A DNA stretch of 64,000 nucleotides from a virus. The position numbers were made by a program, and so were the translations under genes. The stretch covers positions 21,938 through 85,937 of IMG/VR virus record IMGVR_UViG_3300042924_003518. One strand, written 5' to 3'. This document shows, piece by piece, positions 7,620-15,051 of the stretch. Position 1 is the first letter of the stretch. Each line of letters starts with the position of its first letter. The notes below the pieces were generated by a model that saw only the letters and a list, made by a program, of their open reading frames with translations, did not search any database and was not told the origin of the DNA.

Positions 7620-7803
7620 CTTTAACCTTTTTAATAATATCAATTACAAGCATTCTCATGCCTAATGCATTTAACTGCATTCCGTTGCTTTCAAGAGGTA
7701 TTTGTTCTATTTCAGAAATAATTTTATCTTTAACACTCTTTATAACTTTATGAGTTCCATTACATGTAGGATATTCAGTTGAAAAGCCACATCCACATTG
7801 CAT
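7612..7803 (-). CDS. CDGSH-type iron-sulfur domain mini-protein, 63 aa
   Basis: The N-terminus reads C-G-C-G-F-S-T-E-Y-P-T-C-N-G-T-H, which fits the CDGSH 2Fe-2S consensus C-x-C-x2-S/T-x3-P-x-C-D-G-x-H with D replaced by N. All three Cys and the His are present. The rest is a helical tail (KDKIISEIEQIPLESNG). Such proteins carry a labile redox-active 2Fe-2S cluster. The AAAGGAG ribosome site fits the ATG at 7803. The motif is clear; the biological role in a phage is unknown. Confidence 0.7.
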   Translation of the reverse strand: MQCGCGFSTEYPTCNGTHKVIKSVKDKIISEIEQIPLESNGMQLNALGMRMLVIDIIKKVKGV

Positions 7804-7830
7804 ATTATTTATTCTCCTTTATTGTTGTTT

Positions 7831-8172
7831 TCATTTTTTAATAATCCTAAAGCCGTCGCCTGTTTCTTCATCTTCATAATCCCAAAGATCCCACTTCTCC
7901 CAATATGGGACACCATCTTCATCGTAATCATCCCAACCTTTGCCAGACAAGTCCATCCTTAGTCTATATGTTGTACCATATTTTGCATATAACGGCCAAA
8001 ATTTATCCCATAGAAAACAATTTAGTTTATATTTCCAGCCAGTGTAGCCTGCATCTTCCATATAAGAAATCTCCAACAAACCTCTGGATGCAATAGATCC
8101 AGAAAAATTTGCAATCCATCGCAATGGTGGCAAAGACTTATGCTCTACAATAGAATCATCGAATAGATCCAT
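7831..8172 (-). CDS. Hypothetical acidic protein, 113 aa
   Basis: Trp/Asp-rich protein (GWKYKLNCFLWDKFWPLYAKYG, WEKWDLWDYEDEETGDGF). Soluble. First 17 nt overlap the upstream gene. No family recognised. Confidence 0.65.
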   Translation of the reverse strand: MDLFDDSIVEHKSLPPLRWIANFSGSIASRGLLEISYMEDAGYTGWKYKLNCFLWDKFWPLYAKYGTTYRLRMDLSGKGWDDYDEDGVPYWEKWDLWDYEDEETGDGFRIIKK

Positions 8173-8320
8173 TACGAATCAACTCCCATTCTCCAGTTTC
8201 TCTTGCAACAAAAACATTTCCAGTCTCTCTATCAACGAGTAAATATTTTTCAGGACAGTTAGTTCTTAATGTAATCACAGTCTCTTCAGACATTTCTGTA
8301 AATTCAACTTGTTTCCTCAT
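8156..8320 (-). CDS. Hypothetical protein, 54 aa
   Basis: ATG at 8320 overlaps the upstream stop (ATGA arrangement). Sequence includes TVITLRTNCPEKYLLVDRE and NVFVARETGEWELI, a compact beta pattern. Function unknown. Confidence 0.6.
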   Translation of the reverse strand: MRKQVEFTEMSEETVITLRTNCPEKYLLVDRETGNVFVARETGEWELIRNGSIR

Positions 8321-8481
8321 ATACTTACTCCAATCAAAATACCTATTAGAAAACTAAATAAGCCTACAGACCAATAAAAAGTAGTTCTCATATATGCGAT
8401 AGTAATATCTTTAATTACTTCAGTTGGTATAACAATTTCGTATCCTTCATTATCTGGATCTGGAAAACTATATCTTTTCAC
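8317..8481 (-). CDS. Small membrane protein, 54 aa
   Basis: GTG start at 8481 with AAGGAG 5 nt upstream. One transmembrane helix at about 35-53 (WSVGLFSFLIGILIGVSI) after a polar N-terminus. Its start overlaps the upstream stop (GTGA). Function unknown. Confidence 0.6.
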   Translation of the reverse strand: MKRYSFPDPDNEGYEIVIPTEVIKDITIAYMRTTFYWSVGLFSFLIGILIGVSI

Positions 8482-8585
8482 TTATGCTCCTTAAGGTGTC
8501 TATTAAGTGTATCATGGGCAAATATACCCCAACGGACTTCGGTCTCTTTTTTGCAAATAGGGCAAATTACAACTTTACTTGTCAT
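8478..8585 (-). CDS. C2H2-like zinc-finger mini-protein, 35 aa
   Basis: Contains C-P-I-C and a distal H-x3-H (RHLKEH), the spacing of a classical C2H2 finger. TATAAT at 8592-8597 is exactly 6 nt before ATG with no ribosome site, implying a leaderless first gene of this minus-strand run. Confidence 0.6.
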   Translation of the reverse strand: MTSKVVICPICKKETEVRWGIFAHDTLNRHLKEHK

Positions 8586-8633
8586 ATATTAATTATACAG
8601 TAAAGGTATCAGTTTGTAAAGTTTAATATTTTA

Positions 8634-8735
8634 TTAGATTAAACTAAAAAATATAACAGCCCCAACAATTACAATTACACTTAATAAAATAGATCTCTTT
8701 GTTTCTTTAGACCATTCTTTCATTTCAATTGCCAC
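8634..8735 (-). CDS. Small membrane protein, 33 aa
   Basis: GTG start at 8735, just after the upstream stop, with GGGGG as ribosome site. One hydrophobic helix (SILLSVIVIVGAVIFFSLI) at the C-terminus. Function unknown. Confidence 0.5.
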   Translation of the reverse strand: MAIEMKEWSKETKRSILLSVIVIVGAVIFFSLI

Positions 8736-8737
8736 GA

Positions 8738-8968
8738 CTACCCCCAATACTTGAATGTAAAGTGCTTTTCGCAAACGTCTATAATCTTGCCAGTCTTTTG
8801 TCCTGGCTGAGTATACTTTGCTTCTTCATCACAATAAAAGCACTTTGTTGTTTCCATATTCTCATTATAGCATCTTGGACAACTTTGGATAAGATTCGGG
8901 GTATTTACAGAAGCAGTATACATAACCCCGCAGTTATAGCATAATATATTAAGAATCAATTTGTCCAT
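8738..8968 (-). CDS. Double zinc-ribbon-like protein, 76 aa
   Basis: Two metal-type clusters: CYNCG with CPRC, then CFYCDEEA with DVCEKH. Probably a small zinc-binding protein. Start overlaps the upstream gene. Confidence 0.6.
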   Translation of the reverse strand: MDKLILNILCYNCGVMYTASVNTPNLIQSCPRCYNENMETTKCFYCDEEAKYTQPGQKTGKIIDVCEKHFTFKYWG

Positions 8969-9105
8969 GTCTCTGGTTCGTCTAACTCTAAAACTTCAAT
9001 AATTTGTTCTGCTAATTCTTTGGCCAGTTTATCTTTATGTTTACCCTTAAGGCTATCATAAATAATATCAGAAATGGTTTGTACAAGGGATTCGTGGGAT
9101 AGCAT
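8956..9105 (-). CDS. Hypothetical protein, 49 aa
   Basis: Helical, charged (LAKELAEQIIEVLELDEPE). A TATAAT lies 9 nt upstream of ATG. Its 3' end overlaps the next gene by 13 bp. Confidence 0.55.
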   Translation of the reverse strand: MLSHESLVQTISDIIYDSLKGKHKDKLAKELAEQIIEVLELDEPETWTN

Positions 9106-9115
9106 AATAAAGCAA

Positions 9116-9277
9116 TTATAGTTGGTCTTTTGTCAAGGCCTCAACTATGATCCTGGCCCTTTCTCGCATTTCCCACTTCTCGTGTTTAGATAATTTAGGC
9201 TTATCTGCTACACGATTGATATTTTTGCTGTATCTTTTTTGACCAGCCTGAGATTTTGACTCATTTGATTGTTTCAT
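9116..9277 (-). CDS. Hypothetical basic protein, 53 aa
   Basis: Starts MKQSNESKSQAGQKRYSKN; Lys/Arg-rich, helical C-terminal half. ATGA overlap with the upstream stop implies coupling. The downstream -10 box overlaps its last codons. Confidence 0.55.
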   Translation of the reverse strand: MKQSNESKSQAGQKRYSKNINRVADKPKLSKHEKWEMRERARIIVEALTKDQL

Positions 9278-9507
9278 TTTTTACCTGACATTTTTGTTTT
9301 TACCCATGAGCCTATTTTACAGATCATAACCTTAGCCCTCAGTTTTTCTCCGTAGTCGGGATGTTCCATCATAGAGCCAAGATACTCTTCTCCTGTTTCC
9401 ATATCAATCAACTTCCACTTACCTGGTGCTCTGGTATGAATAATAAGATCAATTGGGTGATCGTAATTATCTACCTCTGTACCATCTAATAGTTTACGCT
9501 TGGACAT
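9274..9507 (-). CDS. Hypothetical protein, 77 aa
   Basis: ATG at 9507 preferred over GTG at 9513. Contains LDGTEVDNYDHPIDLIIHTR and METGEEYLGS. Overlaps the end of the cupin gene upstream, so likely cotranslated with it. Function unknown. Confidence 0.6.
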   Translation of the reverse strand: MSKRKLLDGTEVDNYDHPIDLIIHTRAPGKWKLIDMETGEEYLGSMMEHPDYGEKLRAKVMICKIGSWVKTKMSGKK

Positions 9508-10033
9508 ATTCACTCAAATCTGCAGCAAAACCTACTGCTCCTCTTGGATTATCTAAAAAGTTTACCCCATGGTTAGTTTTGGCAGGTATATAAACTAAGT
9601 CTCCAGGCTCAACCATATAAGTCTGACCTCCATTGGCTACCCATTGTACACTACCTTGACACTGCCAGTAAAAATTATCTAATGGATCATTATGAGATGG
9701 AATATTGCTTATACTATTTGAAAGATTTACATAGTAGTTTGATAAACCCAAGACCACATCATACTCTTTAAACTTATCAATTACTTCAATGCATTTTTGA
9801 GGTGCTGTGGTTTGCATCACATATAAGTATAAGTCTTGTTTTACTATGATATTTCCGTGTAGTTTTCCACCAAGAGACTTATCATAATCTCCTAACTCTT
9901 TTATTTTCGACTTTTCTTTTGATTCTGAATATACTATATTAGCAAACTCATCCCAAGTTAATACGTTATTATGGAAACCTTTAAATACTTTGGTAGTTCC
10001 ACTTCTTTTACATTCAATAAATTCTTTAATCAC
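9494..10033 (-). CDS. Cupin/JmjC-type 2OG-Fe(II) oxygenase-like protein
   Basis: 179 residues, GTG start. The motif IPSHNDPLDNFYWQCQGSVQ gives the H-x-D iron pair and the Q-x-x-G-x-x-x-W strand typical of Cupin_4/Cupin_8 (ribosomal-oxygenase-like) hydroxylases. VEPGDLVYIPAKTNHGV supplies the distal His. It sits immediately downstream of a prolyl-hydroxylase-like gene on the same strand, so the two may share a pathway. Substrate unknown. Confidence 0.65.
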   Translation of the reverse strand: MIKEFIECKRSGTTKVFKGFHNNVLTWDEFANIVYSESKEKSKIKELGDYDKSLGGKLHGNIIVKQDLYLYVMQTTAPQKCIEVIDKFKEYDVVLGLSNYYVNLSNSISNIPSHNDPLDNFYWQCQGSVQWVANGGQTYMVEPGDLVYIPAKTNHGVNFLDNPRGAVGFAADLSEYVQA

Positions 10034-10052
10034 TTATAGAACCCAAGTAAAC

Positions 10053-10841
10053 TTAACAGTCTTCTCTTGAAGATAAAAAAGATTTATTGATATCTTCCCA
10101 ACATCTTCCATAAAGAGTATGTCTATTACCTTTAGTTACCTTAGTAACACGATGCTCAAACTCCTTATATAATGGAATGTTAATTAGCATACCTGGTTCT
10201 GGTTTGATGGAGTAATCCTTGTTTTTAAATTCTAAAATACCACCATTAAAATTATCATTAATATAAACATTAAATGATGCAGATATAATTGTTTCTGACA
10301 TAACTGCAGCCTTATTAGATGATTCAGCGACTATTGTAAATTGTTTTTCTTTTGTATCTTCGTCATCTCTCTCGTAGTGCCAACCCATGGCCCAATCAAC
10401 ATCTTTCACTTTTTGATCTGGATTGTAAACAAGAGGTTCATCTTCTGAAACTTCAAAAAATGATTGCAGTGCTCCAGCACCAGCAAAGTATTTTGGCAAA
10501 ACAGACTCTAATCTATCCTCAATATCATTAAGAAATGGTACTGGAACAAATACTGGATTATTTTTTGGATGAGGTGGAATTAAAATGCCATCTTCGCCAT
10601 ACTCAGGAACATAGCCAAGAAACTTATTTCTAATATTTCCACCATATGGGGAGCGCATAGTTGGATACCATCCGTTTGGATCAATTGCTTCTTTATTTAG
10701 CCATTCAAGTTCTTCTTCACTCAAAAAGTTACGAATAACCCAAAGATCTTTTTCGATGAACTCTTTGCGTGGCTCCCAGATATCCTTCAGGGTTTGCAGT
10801 TTTTGTGGATCTTTAACTTCTAATAAATCGTAATTAGGCAT
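10053..10841 (-). CDS. 2OG-Fe(II) oxygenase (prolyl-4-hydroxylase fold)
   Basis: 262 residues. The double-stranded beta-helix core lies in the C-terminal half: WHYERDDE (the iron pair may be H-x-E here rather than H-x-D), YINDNFNGGILEFKN, IKPEPGMLINIP, then EHRVTKVTKGNRHTLYG with the distal His and the Arg that binds 2-oxoglutarate. TATAAT at 10848-10853 is exactly 6 nt before ATG (leaderless). Divergent from the related gene at 10896. Confidence 0.8.
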   Translation of the reverse strand: MPNYDLLEVKDPQKLQTLKDIWEPRKEFIEKDLWVIRNFLSEEELEWLNKEAIDPNGWYPTMRSPYGGNIRNKFLGYVPEYGEDGILIPPHPKNNPVFVPVPFLNDIEDRLESVLPKYFAGAGALQSFFEVSEDEPLVYNPDQKVKDVDWAMGWHYERDDEDTKEKQFTIVAESSNKAAVMSETIISASFNVYINDNFNGGILEFKNKDYSIKPEPGMLINIPLYKEFEHRVTKVTKGNRHTLYGRCWEDINKSFLSSREDC

Positions 10842-10895
10842 ACAAAGATTATATCATAGTATAAAATATATTATTTTTAGTGCTATAATATGTAA

Positions 10896-11693
10896 ATGAA
10901 AATTACAGAACTTCCCATGGGCATACTTTATATAGAAGATGCCCTTCCTGAATCAGAATACTTTATACAGCAAATAGAGAAATATGATCTTGACGAATTA
11001 ACACACTCAGTCATACCGCCGTGGGAAGACTGGAGAGATAGTCGTCCAGTAAAAGGCAGTGGCTCAGAAAATGACTGGAAAATGCAGATAGATACATATT
11101 CAAAAGGCAAACAAAAATTATTTGATTGGGATAGATCTGCCAGTAACTATAATTTATTTTGGCCAAGACCAGAATATGTGTTTGAAGATTATGCACACAA
11201 AACTGTAGAAAAAACTATTGATCTTATAGATAAGCCGTACAAAGAAATTATAAAAATTTGGTCTGAAAAAACTGGCAATAAAGATTTAGAGTATATATCT
11301 AAAAACTATTTTCTCAGAAAGTATAAAGTAGGAGGTAAAATAGGTCCACATGTTGACAAAAATGTAGACAATCCATTAAATACAATGGATTGGTCAGTTT
11401 TATTTTATCTCAATGATAACTATTCTGGGGGAGAGATACTGTTCCCAGATTTAGATATTAAAATAAAACCATCTGCTGGAAGTGCGTTAATATTTCCTTG
11501 TACAACAGTGCATGTTGCTGAAGAAGTTACTGATGGTGAAAAATATTATATTTTTATGGTCATACATTCTGAATTTGGTTATTCTTCGGCGTTGGGTGAA
11601 GAATATCATCTAATGAATGAGGCAATATTAGAGCACAAAGGTGTAACAGATCATATATTGCTTGATATTAAAGCACAAAGATATAAAAAATAA
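10896..11693 (+). CDS. 2OG-Fe(II) oxygenase (prolyl-4-hydroxylase fold)
   Basis: 265 residues. GPHVDKN gives H-x-D; FYLNDNYSGGEILFPDLDIKI is the core strand; SALIFPCTTVHVAEEV provides the distal His; DGEKYYIFMV has Lys in place of Arg for 2-oxoglutarate. Leaderless-type start (TATAAT, 6 nt, ATG). Typically hydroxylates proline in proteins; substrate here unknown. Confidence 0.88.
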   Translation: MKITELPMGILYIEDALPESEYFIQQIEKYDLDELTHSVIPPWEDWRDSRPVKGSGSENDWKMQIDTYSKGKQKLFDWDRSASNYNLFWPRPEYVFEDYAHKTVEKTIDLIDKPYKEIIKIWSEKTGNKDLEYISKNYFLRKYKVGGKIGPHVDKNVDNPLNTMDWSVLFYLNDNYSGGEILFPDLDIKIKPSAGSALIFPCTTVHVAEEVTDGEKYYIFMVIHSEFGYSSALGEEYHLMNEAILEHKGVTDHILLDIKAQRYKK

Positions 11694-11730
11694 TATCATC
11701 TTTCAAGTTCGGCGGAAAATAGAATAACAA

Positions 11731-11764
11731 ACCCTCTTATGCTCTAAACGAGCAATAGGGGTTA
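11731..11764 (+). terminator. Hairpin between two 2OG oxygenase genes
   Basis: AACCC and GCTC pair with GAGC and GGGTT around a TAAAC loop with one bulge, followed by AATATCT. Probably a terminator for the upstream gene; the T-run is weak. Confidence 0.5.
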
Positions 11765-11815
11765 ATATCTCTAATATGGCCTATGTTATAATTAAACTCT
11801 ACAGATAGGGTTTGT

Positions 11816-12334
11816 ATGTTCATATATGATGATAATTTCCTAAGCGACCAGGAAATAGATGATATAGATACTATATTCAATTCTGTTTATAAATGGCAAT
11901 ATTGTAATATTTTAGATAAGGTCGATGATGAAGGTAACATCAAATACTTTACCTCAGACCATGAAGAAAATACACCAGAATATAAGGCTACAAGGTTTAT
12001 CCTAAATAAAATGCTAAACAAATACCAAATTGGCGAGGGTATAGTGAGTAGAGTCAAATTCAACATGACACCCCCTAATACAAAGACTATAGTATCAACC
12101 CCACATACAGACATGTCCGCATATCACCTGGTTTTTCTATATTACGTTAATGATGCATACGGAGACACCTTGATCTATGATGGTTTGGAGATAGTTCACT
12201 CAATATCACCCAAACGTGGTGCTGCTATCTTGTTTGATGGTTCTAAACATTCATGGTGTACACCACATATGGGACCAATGAGACAGGTTATTAACGTTAA
12301 TTATATACCCCGCTCAAAAATAACATCTTATTAA
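11816..12334 (+). CDS. 2OG-Fe(II) oxygenase-like protein, short
   Basis: 172 residues, starting YDDNFLSDQEIDDID, the usual entry of this family. PHTDMSAYHLVFLYYVND gives H-x-D and the core strand; HSWCTPHMGPMRQVINV gives the distal His and Arg. Lacks the usual GGEL strand signature (GDTLIYDG instead), so it is a divergent member. No clear ribosome site. Confidence 0.75.
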   Translation: MFIYDDNFLSDQEIDDIDTIFNSVYKWQYCNILDKVDDEGNIKYFTSDHEENTPEYKATRFILNKMLNKYQIGEGIVSRVKFNMTPPNTKTIVSTPHTDMSAYHLVFLYYVNDAYGDTLIYDGLEIVHSISPKRGAAILFDGSKHSWCTPHMGPMRQVINVNYIPRSKITSY

Positions 12335-12370
12335 ATATACCGTCGCAAATAATGGTTTTATAATTACCCA

Positions 12371-12481
12371 ATGCATTTACATAGATTTAGTACCCATGCA
12401 GATGACACCAAGATAATCTATTTTTGTACTGTTTGTGGATGGGAAAAGACAGAGTTATCCACAGGGTTATCATCGGTTTGA
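12371..12481 (+). CDS. Small Cys/His protein at the origin region, 36 aa
   Basis: MHLHRFSTHADDTK then FCTVCGWEK: a His cluster plus C-x-V-C-G-W, like a half zinc ribbon. TATAAT at 12359-12364 is exactly 6 nt before ATG, supporting a real leaderless gene. A DnaA box lies within its 3' half. Confidence 0.55.
   Translation: MHLHRFSTHADDTKIIYFCTVCGWEKTELSTGLSSV
12455..12463 (+). promoter_or_regulatory. DnaA box
   Basis: Perfect TTATCCACA, inside the small gene. Confidence 0.75.
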
Positions 12482-12487
12482 CATTAG

Positions 12488-12507
12488 TTATCCACAAGTT
12501 ATCCACA
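12488..12507 (+). promoter_or_regulatory. Two DnaA boxes one helical turn apart
   Basis: Perfect TTATCCACA at 12488-12496 and 12499-12507, starts 11 bp apart, same orientation. Confidence 0.8.
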
Positions 12508-12605
12508 GATAAATCTTACTGATTATATTATTGGATAGGGTTAAAGTGGAGTGAAGTGGAGGATAGTGGTGAATGGAACGTTTTTATAGATGGCGTTCGT
12601 AATCC

Positions 12606-12656
12606 CAAACCTCACAAACCCTCACACCCAATATCTTCAAACCTCACAAACCCTCA
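12606..12656 (+). repeat. Two 19-bp direct repeats
   Basis: CAAACCTCACAAACCCTCA at 12606-12624 and 12638-12656, spaced 32 bp apart; part of the origin-like region. Confidence 0.85.
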
Positions 12657-12837
12657 TACCATATATGCCCGATATTGTCAAACCATCATATAAGGTTTGG
12701 GCATTATACATCCAAAACCATGGTTTGTCAATAGGGTTCGTAATCTATTTTGGATGAAAATTGCCAAATATCCAGGAAAAATTCCAATAAGTTCGTAATA
12801 CTTTTTAAAATGTTTTAAAACCAGGAAATATGGTTTG

Positions 12838-13062
12838 TTATTCCTTTATAGGGGGATTATAGAGAGGTTCGTAATCTTTTTTAACTTCTCCCGCCGTTTT
12901 GTAGAAGGCAGGGATGAATGGTTTGAGAGGTGCCTTTGCAATTGAGTATAACATACCAGTCAAAACCGTCATGTCTTTTGTAAAAGAGTCCCAGTCAGAT
13001 TGCTGATCATGTCTGTGTTGACTTTTGTTTTGATACATCTTTGAAAAGTGACGGGGACTCAT
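12838..13062 (-). CDS. Hypothetical protein in the origin-like region, 74 aa
   Basis: MSPRHFSKMYQNKSQ, then a hydrophobic stretch MTVLTGMLYSIAKAPLKPFI and a Pro/Tyr-rich tail. TATAAT at 13069-13074 lies exactly 6 nt before ATG, so it is probably a real leaderless gene. Function unknown; location suggests a replication link but nothing in the sequence shows it. Confidence 0.55.
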   Translation of the reverse strand: MSPRHFSKMYQNKSQHRHDQQSDWDSFTKDMTVLTGMLYSIAKAPLKPFIPAFYKTAGEVKKDYEPLYNPPIKE

Positions 13063-13360
13063 ATAATTATTATACTCCCGTTTATTCCCGCCAAACTTTC
13101 TGGAGGGGGGAAGAAATCGGCGTTCGTAATGTCTTTAAAAAACGGCGGGGTATATAAAAGACATCGTAATACCCCTAGTACTATACAAACAATCATACAC
13201 TATGGCTTGAAGGTTTGACAAACCAAAAATATTATGCTATATGGTTTGGGGAAAATATGGTTTGGATCGTAATCTTTCTGGGAAAAATTTACAATGGTTC
13301 GTAATACATTCGTAAAATGGTTTTATGGTTTGTGGTTTGATATGGTTTCTAGATATCTAC

Positions 13361-13370
13361 CTAGGCGGCC
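13361..13370. repeat. CTAGGCGG element
   Basis: One of seven dispersed CTAGG(C) motifs; here followed by CCCCGCAAGGGG, a short hairpin just after the stop of the next minus-strand gene. Confidence 0.4.
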
Positions 13371-13391
13371 CCGCAAGGGGGACTTAGATTT

Positions 13392-13682
13392 TTAGTCTTC
13401 GTCCTCTTGCTTGGCTTCTACGATTTCAAGGATTTCGTTTAGGCTATCCAAACCCTCAATTTCTTCCTCTGACAATTCTAATGCTGCCAAGAATAGATTG
13501 AAAGTTTCATTTACATAGTCCTCTGCCATAGGGTTTGGTGTTACCACTCCCGTAGCAATAAACCATGACAAAGGCAATCCAATGTCATTATAAGAAATGA
13601 ACTCTTTGAGTTTTTCGTCATCTCTGTATTCAAACCAGAACTGACCTAAAATCCCGCACTTATCCGAAAAGGGTACCGACAT
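13392..13682 (-). CDS. Hypothetical protein, 96 aa
   Basis: Acidic; FGQFWFEYRDDEKLKEF-type N-terminus (GILGQFWFEYRDD), then LSWFIATGVV and an acidic C-terminus LELSEEEIEGLD. Overlaps the upstream gene by 23 bp. Family not recognised. Confidence 0.65.
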   Translation of the reverse strand: MSVPFSDKCGILGQFWFEYRDDEKLKEFISYNDIGLPLSWFIATGVVTPNPMAEDYVNETFNLFLAALELSEEEIEGLDSLNEILEIVEAKQEDED

Positions 13683-13905
13683 GTTGTTCTCCTAAATAGT
13701 CTGACATAAGTTTATCATGTTCTTCCCCTGCTGTCAAGGCAAGAACTTCAAGGCGGTGCCATACAATTGGTGGGTGGTTTCTCACCAAATGATAGCCAAC
13801 AGCCTCAAGGTTTAGACCCATGTCTTCGTTGATTATCTTTGCTATTCTCTGTGCTACTTGTATTTCTTTGGTATTCTGTGGTGCTCGTCTAACACTGTAA
13901 GCCAT
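13660..13905 (-). CDS. Hypothetical protein, 81 aa
   Basis: MAYSVRRAPQNTKEIQVAQR, helical. Good ribosome site (AAGGAGG) before ATG. Operon with the downstream gene. Confidence 0.65.
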   Translation of the reverse strand: MAYSVRRAPQNTKEIQVAQRIAKIINEDMGLNLEAVGYHLVRNHPPIVWHRLEVLALTAGEEHDKLMSDYLGEQHVGTLFG

Positions 13906-13930
13906 AGTTCCTCCTTATAGATTGTATCAA

Positions 13931-13976
13931 AAAAAGATGTGGGAGGCAAGTCCGTAGACAGTCGAACCTGCCCCCC
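13931..13976 (-). other. Structured element between genes
   Basis: GGGAGGCA and TGCCCCCC pair at 7 of 8 positions around a 20-nt loop containing GTTCGA on the minus strand. Resembles part of a tRNA T-arm but no cloverleaf forms. Possibly a leader RNA or tRNA remnant. Confidence 0.35.
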
Positions 13977-13983
13977 TGGCAAC

Positions 13984-14008
13984 AAGCGAAGGTACCCAGT
14001 CTTCGCTT
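13984..14008 (-). terminator. Hairpin terminator overlapping a stop codon
   Basis: AAGCGAAG, 9 nt, CTTCGCTT: an 8-bp stem directly after the gene ending at 14008. Confidence 0.6.
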
Positions 14009-14367
14009 TATTTAGTGACCGTCGTCACAAGATTGTAGTTAATAAAATCATTAATGGAATGCCAGGCCTCACCCTCACCAACTGTCATGTCAGTGAAATC
14101 AATGGTGATTGGATGGTCCAAGAATCCTTGGTCTGACGGGTCCATGGCATAAATTCCATATCCTGTCTCATCCAGAATAGATTCTTTAATAATATAACTA
14201 ATAGCCATTCGAGTCGCATACGGGATATCACCCATTTCAATACGTGGCATTGCATGTCCAAGCGCTGCTGCCAGCAGTTCATACATATGGCTTTCGTCCC
14301 AGTGACTGTATAGGGTTACAGCCTGGTCCTCTGATTGTTTAAATACGAAATTACAACGTGCTCCCAT
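14008..14367 (-). CDS. Hypothetical protein, 119 aa
   Basis: MGARCNFVFKQSEDQAVTLYSHWD, then AAALGHAMPRIEMGD and YATRMAISYIIKESI. AGAAAGGA ribosome site. Such small-gene-region proteins recur in actinophages, function unknown. Confidence 0.65.
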   Translation of the reverse strand: MGARCNFVFKQSEDQAVTLYSHWDESHMYELLAAALGHAMPRIEMGDIPYATRMAISYIIKESILDETGYGIYAMDPSDQGFLDHPITIDFTDMTVGEGEAWHSINDFINYNLVTTVTK

Positions 14368-14438
14368 TAGGAGTCCTTTCTGTAGTAGGGTTTATGTTAA
14401 TGGTATCAAATTCCAGCGGCAATGTCAATTGGATCCAA

Positions 14439-14774
14439 TCATTCATCATCAAGATACTCTCCTGTAAAATCGATTACAACCATTCCAACTCTGCCGTCCT
14501 CATTAATATGGGCATAAACTGGATATAAACCGTCACCATAGCCAGTAGAAAATGCTACTGCTTGATTTCCTAATTCACCAAAGCCCTTGGTAATGGTAGC
14601 GTTGCAAGCACCGAGGTAGCCATACTCACCAACTCTATTAACATGGTCGTCAAAGTTATCTACTTCTCTGTCCCAGTTTTTCCACTCATCTAAATAGCAT
14701 GGGTCTCCAATAATGGCTTGACCACTGTCTACTGCAAACTGTCCTATTAGTATTAACTTATCTGTCTTAAGCAT
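14439..14774 (-). CDS. DUF4241-like protein, 111 aa
   Basis: ATG at 14774 chosen because it overlaps the upstream stop and matches the family start MLKTDKLILIG. Contains VDSGQAIIGDPCYL, AVAFSTGYGDGLYPVYA and GRVGMVVIDF, the pattern of small DUF4241-type phage proteins. Function unknown. Confidence 0.65.
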   Translation of the reverse strand: MLKTDKLILIGQFAVDSGQAIIGDPCYLDEWKNWDREVDNFDDHVNRVGEYGYLGACNATITKGFGELGNQAVAFSTGYGDGLYPVYAHINEDGRVGMVVIDFTGEYLDDE

Positions 14775-15051
14775 TGTCTGTCTCCTTTTGTTTAATAGCG
14801 AAAGATATATCATACGTCAAACCGTAGCAAAGTGCAAGTGCGTCTGTATATCCCTCCCAATATTTACGTTCCATTGATTCCATGGCGTCGGAATAGTCGT
14901 TTTCTTCCTCTACCTCTTGGGCCATGCGTAGTTCTGCTTCAGCCTCATACATCATATTCTTTAGTTGTCCGTGCATGATGTCGATACCTTCAACACCAAG
15001 ATTAACTAACTTTTGTAAACGCTCATCGAGCACGGTAGGTGATATTTCCAT
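14767..15051 (-). CDS. Hypothetical helical protein, 94 aa
   Basis: Long helix rich in Glu (YEAEAELRMAQEVEEENDY). ATG overlaps the upstream stop by 1 nt. Operon member. Confidence 0.65.
   Translation of the reverse strand: MEISPTVLDERLQKLVNLGVEGIDIMHGQLKNMMYEAEAELRMAQEVEEENDYSDAMESMERKYWEGYTDALALCYGLTYDISFAIKQKETDNA

Larger units (their letters stand above)
12482..13391. other. Candidate replication origin with iteron-like repeats
   Basis: Largely noncoding except for one small gene at 12838-13062. Holds DnaA boxes at its left edge; TTCGTAAT motifs at 12596, 12737, 12792, 12868, 13123 and 13298 with shorter TCGTAAT copies at 13164 and 13267; many AAACC/GGTTT motifs; and AT-rich stretches. 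All copies of TTCGTAAT have the same orientation. One more copy is at 15805. This looks like an iteron origin or a set of protein-binding operators; no initiator gene is in the window. Confidence 0.55.

Noticed and set aside
13931-14010. Possible tRNA on the minus strand (GTTCGA motif)
   Set aside because: No acceptor or anticodon stem can be formed around it.
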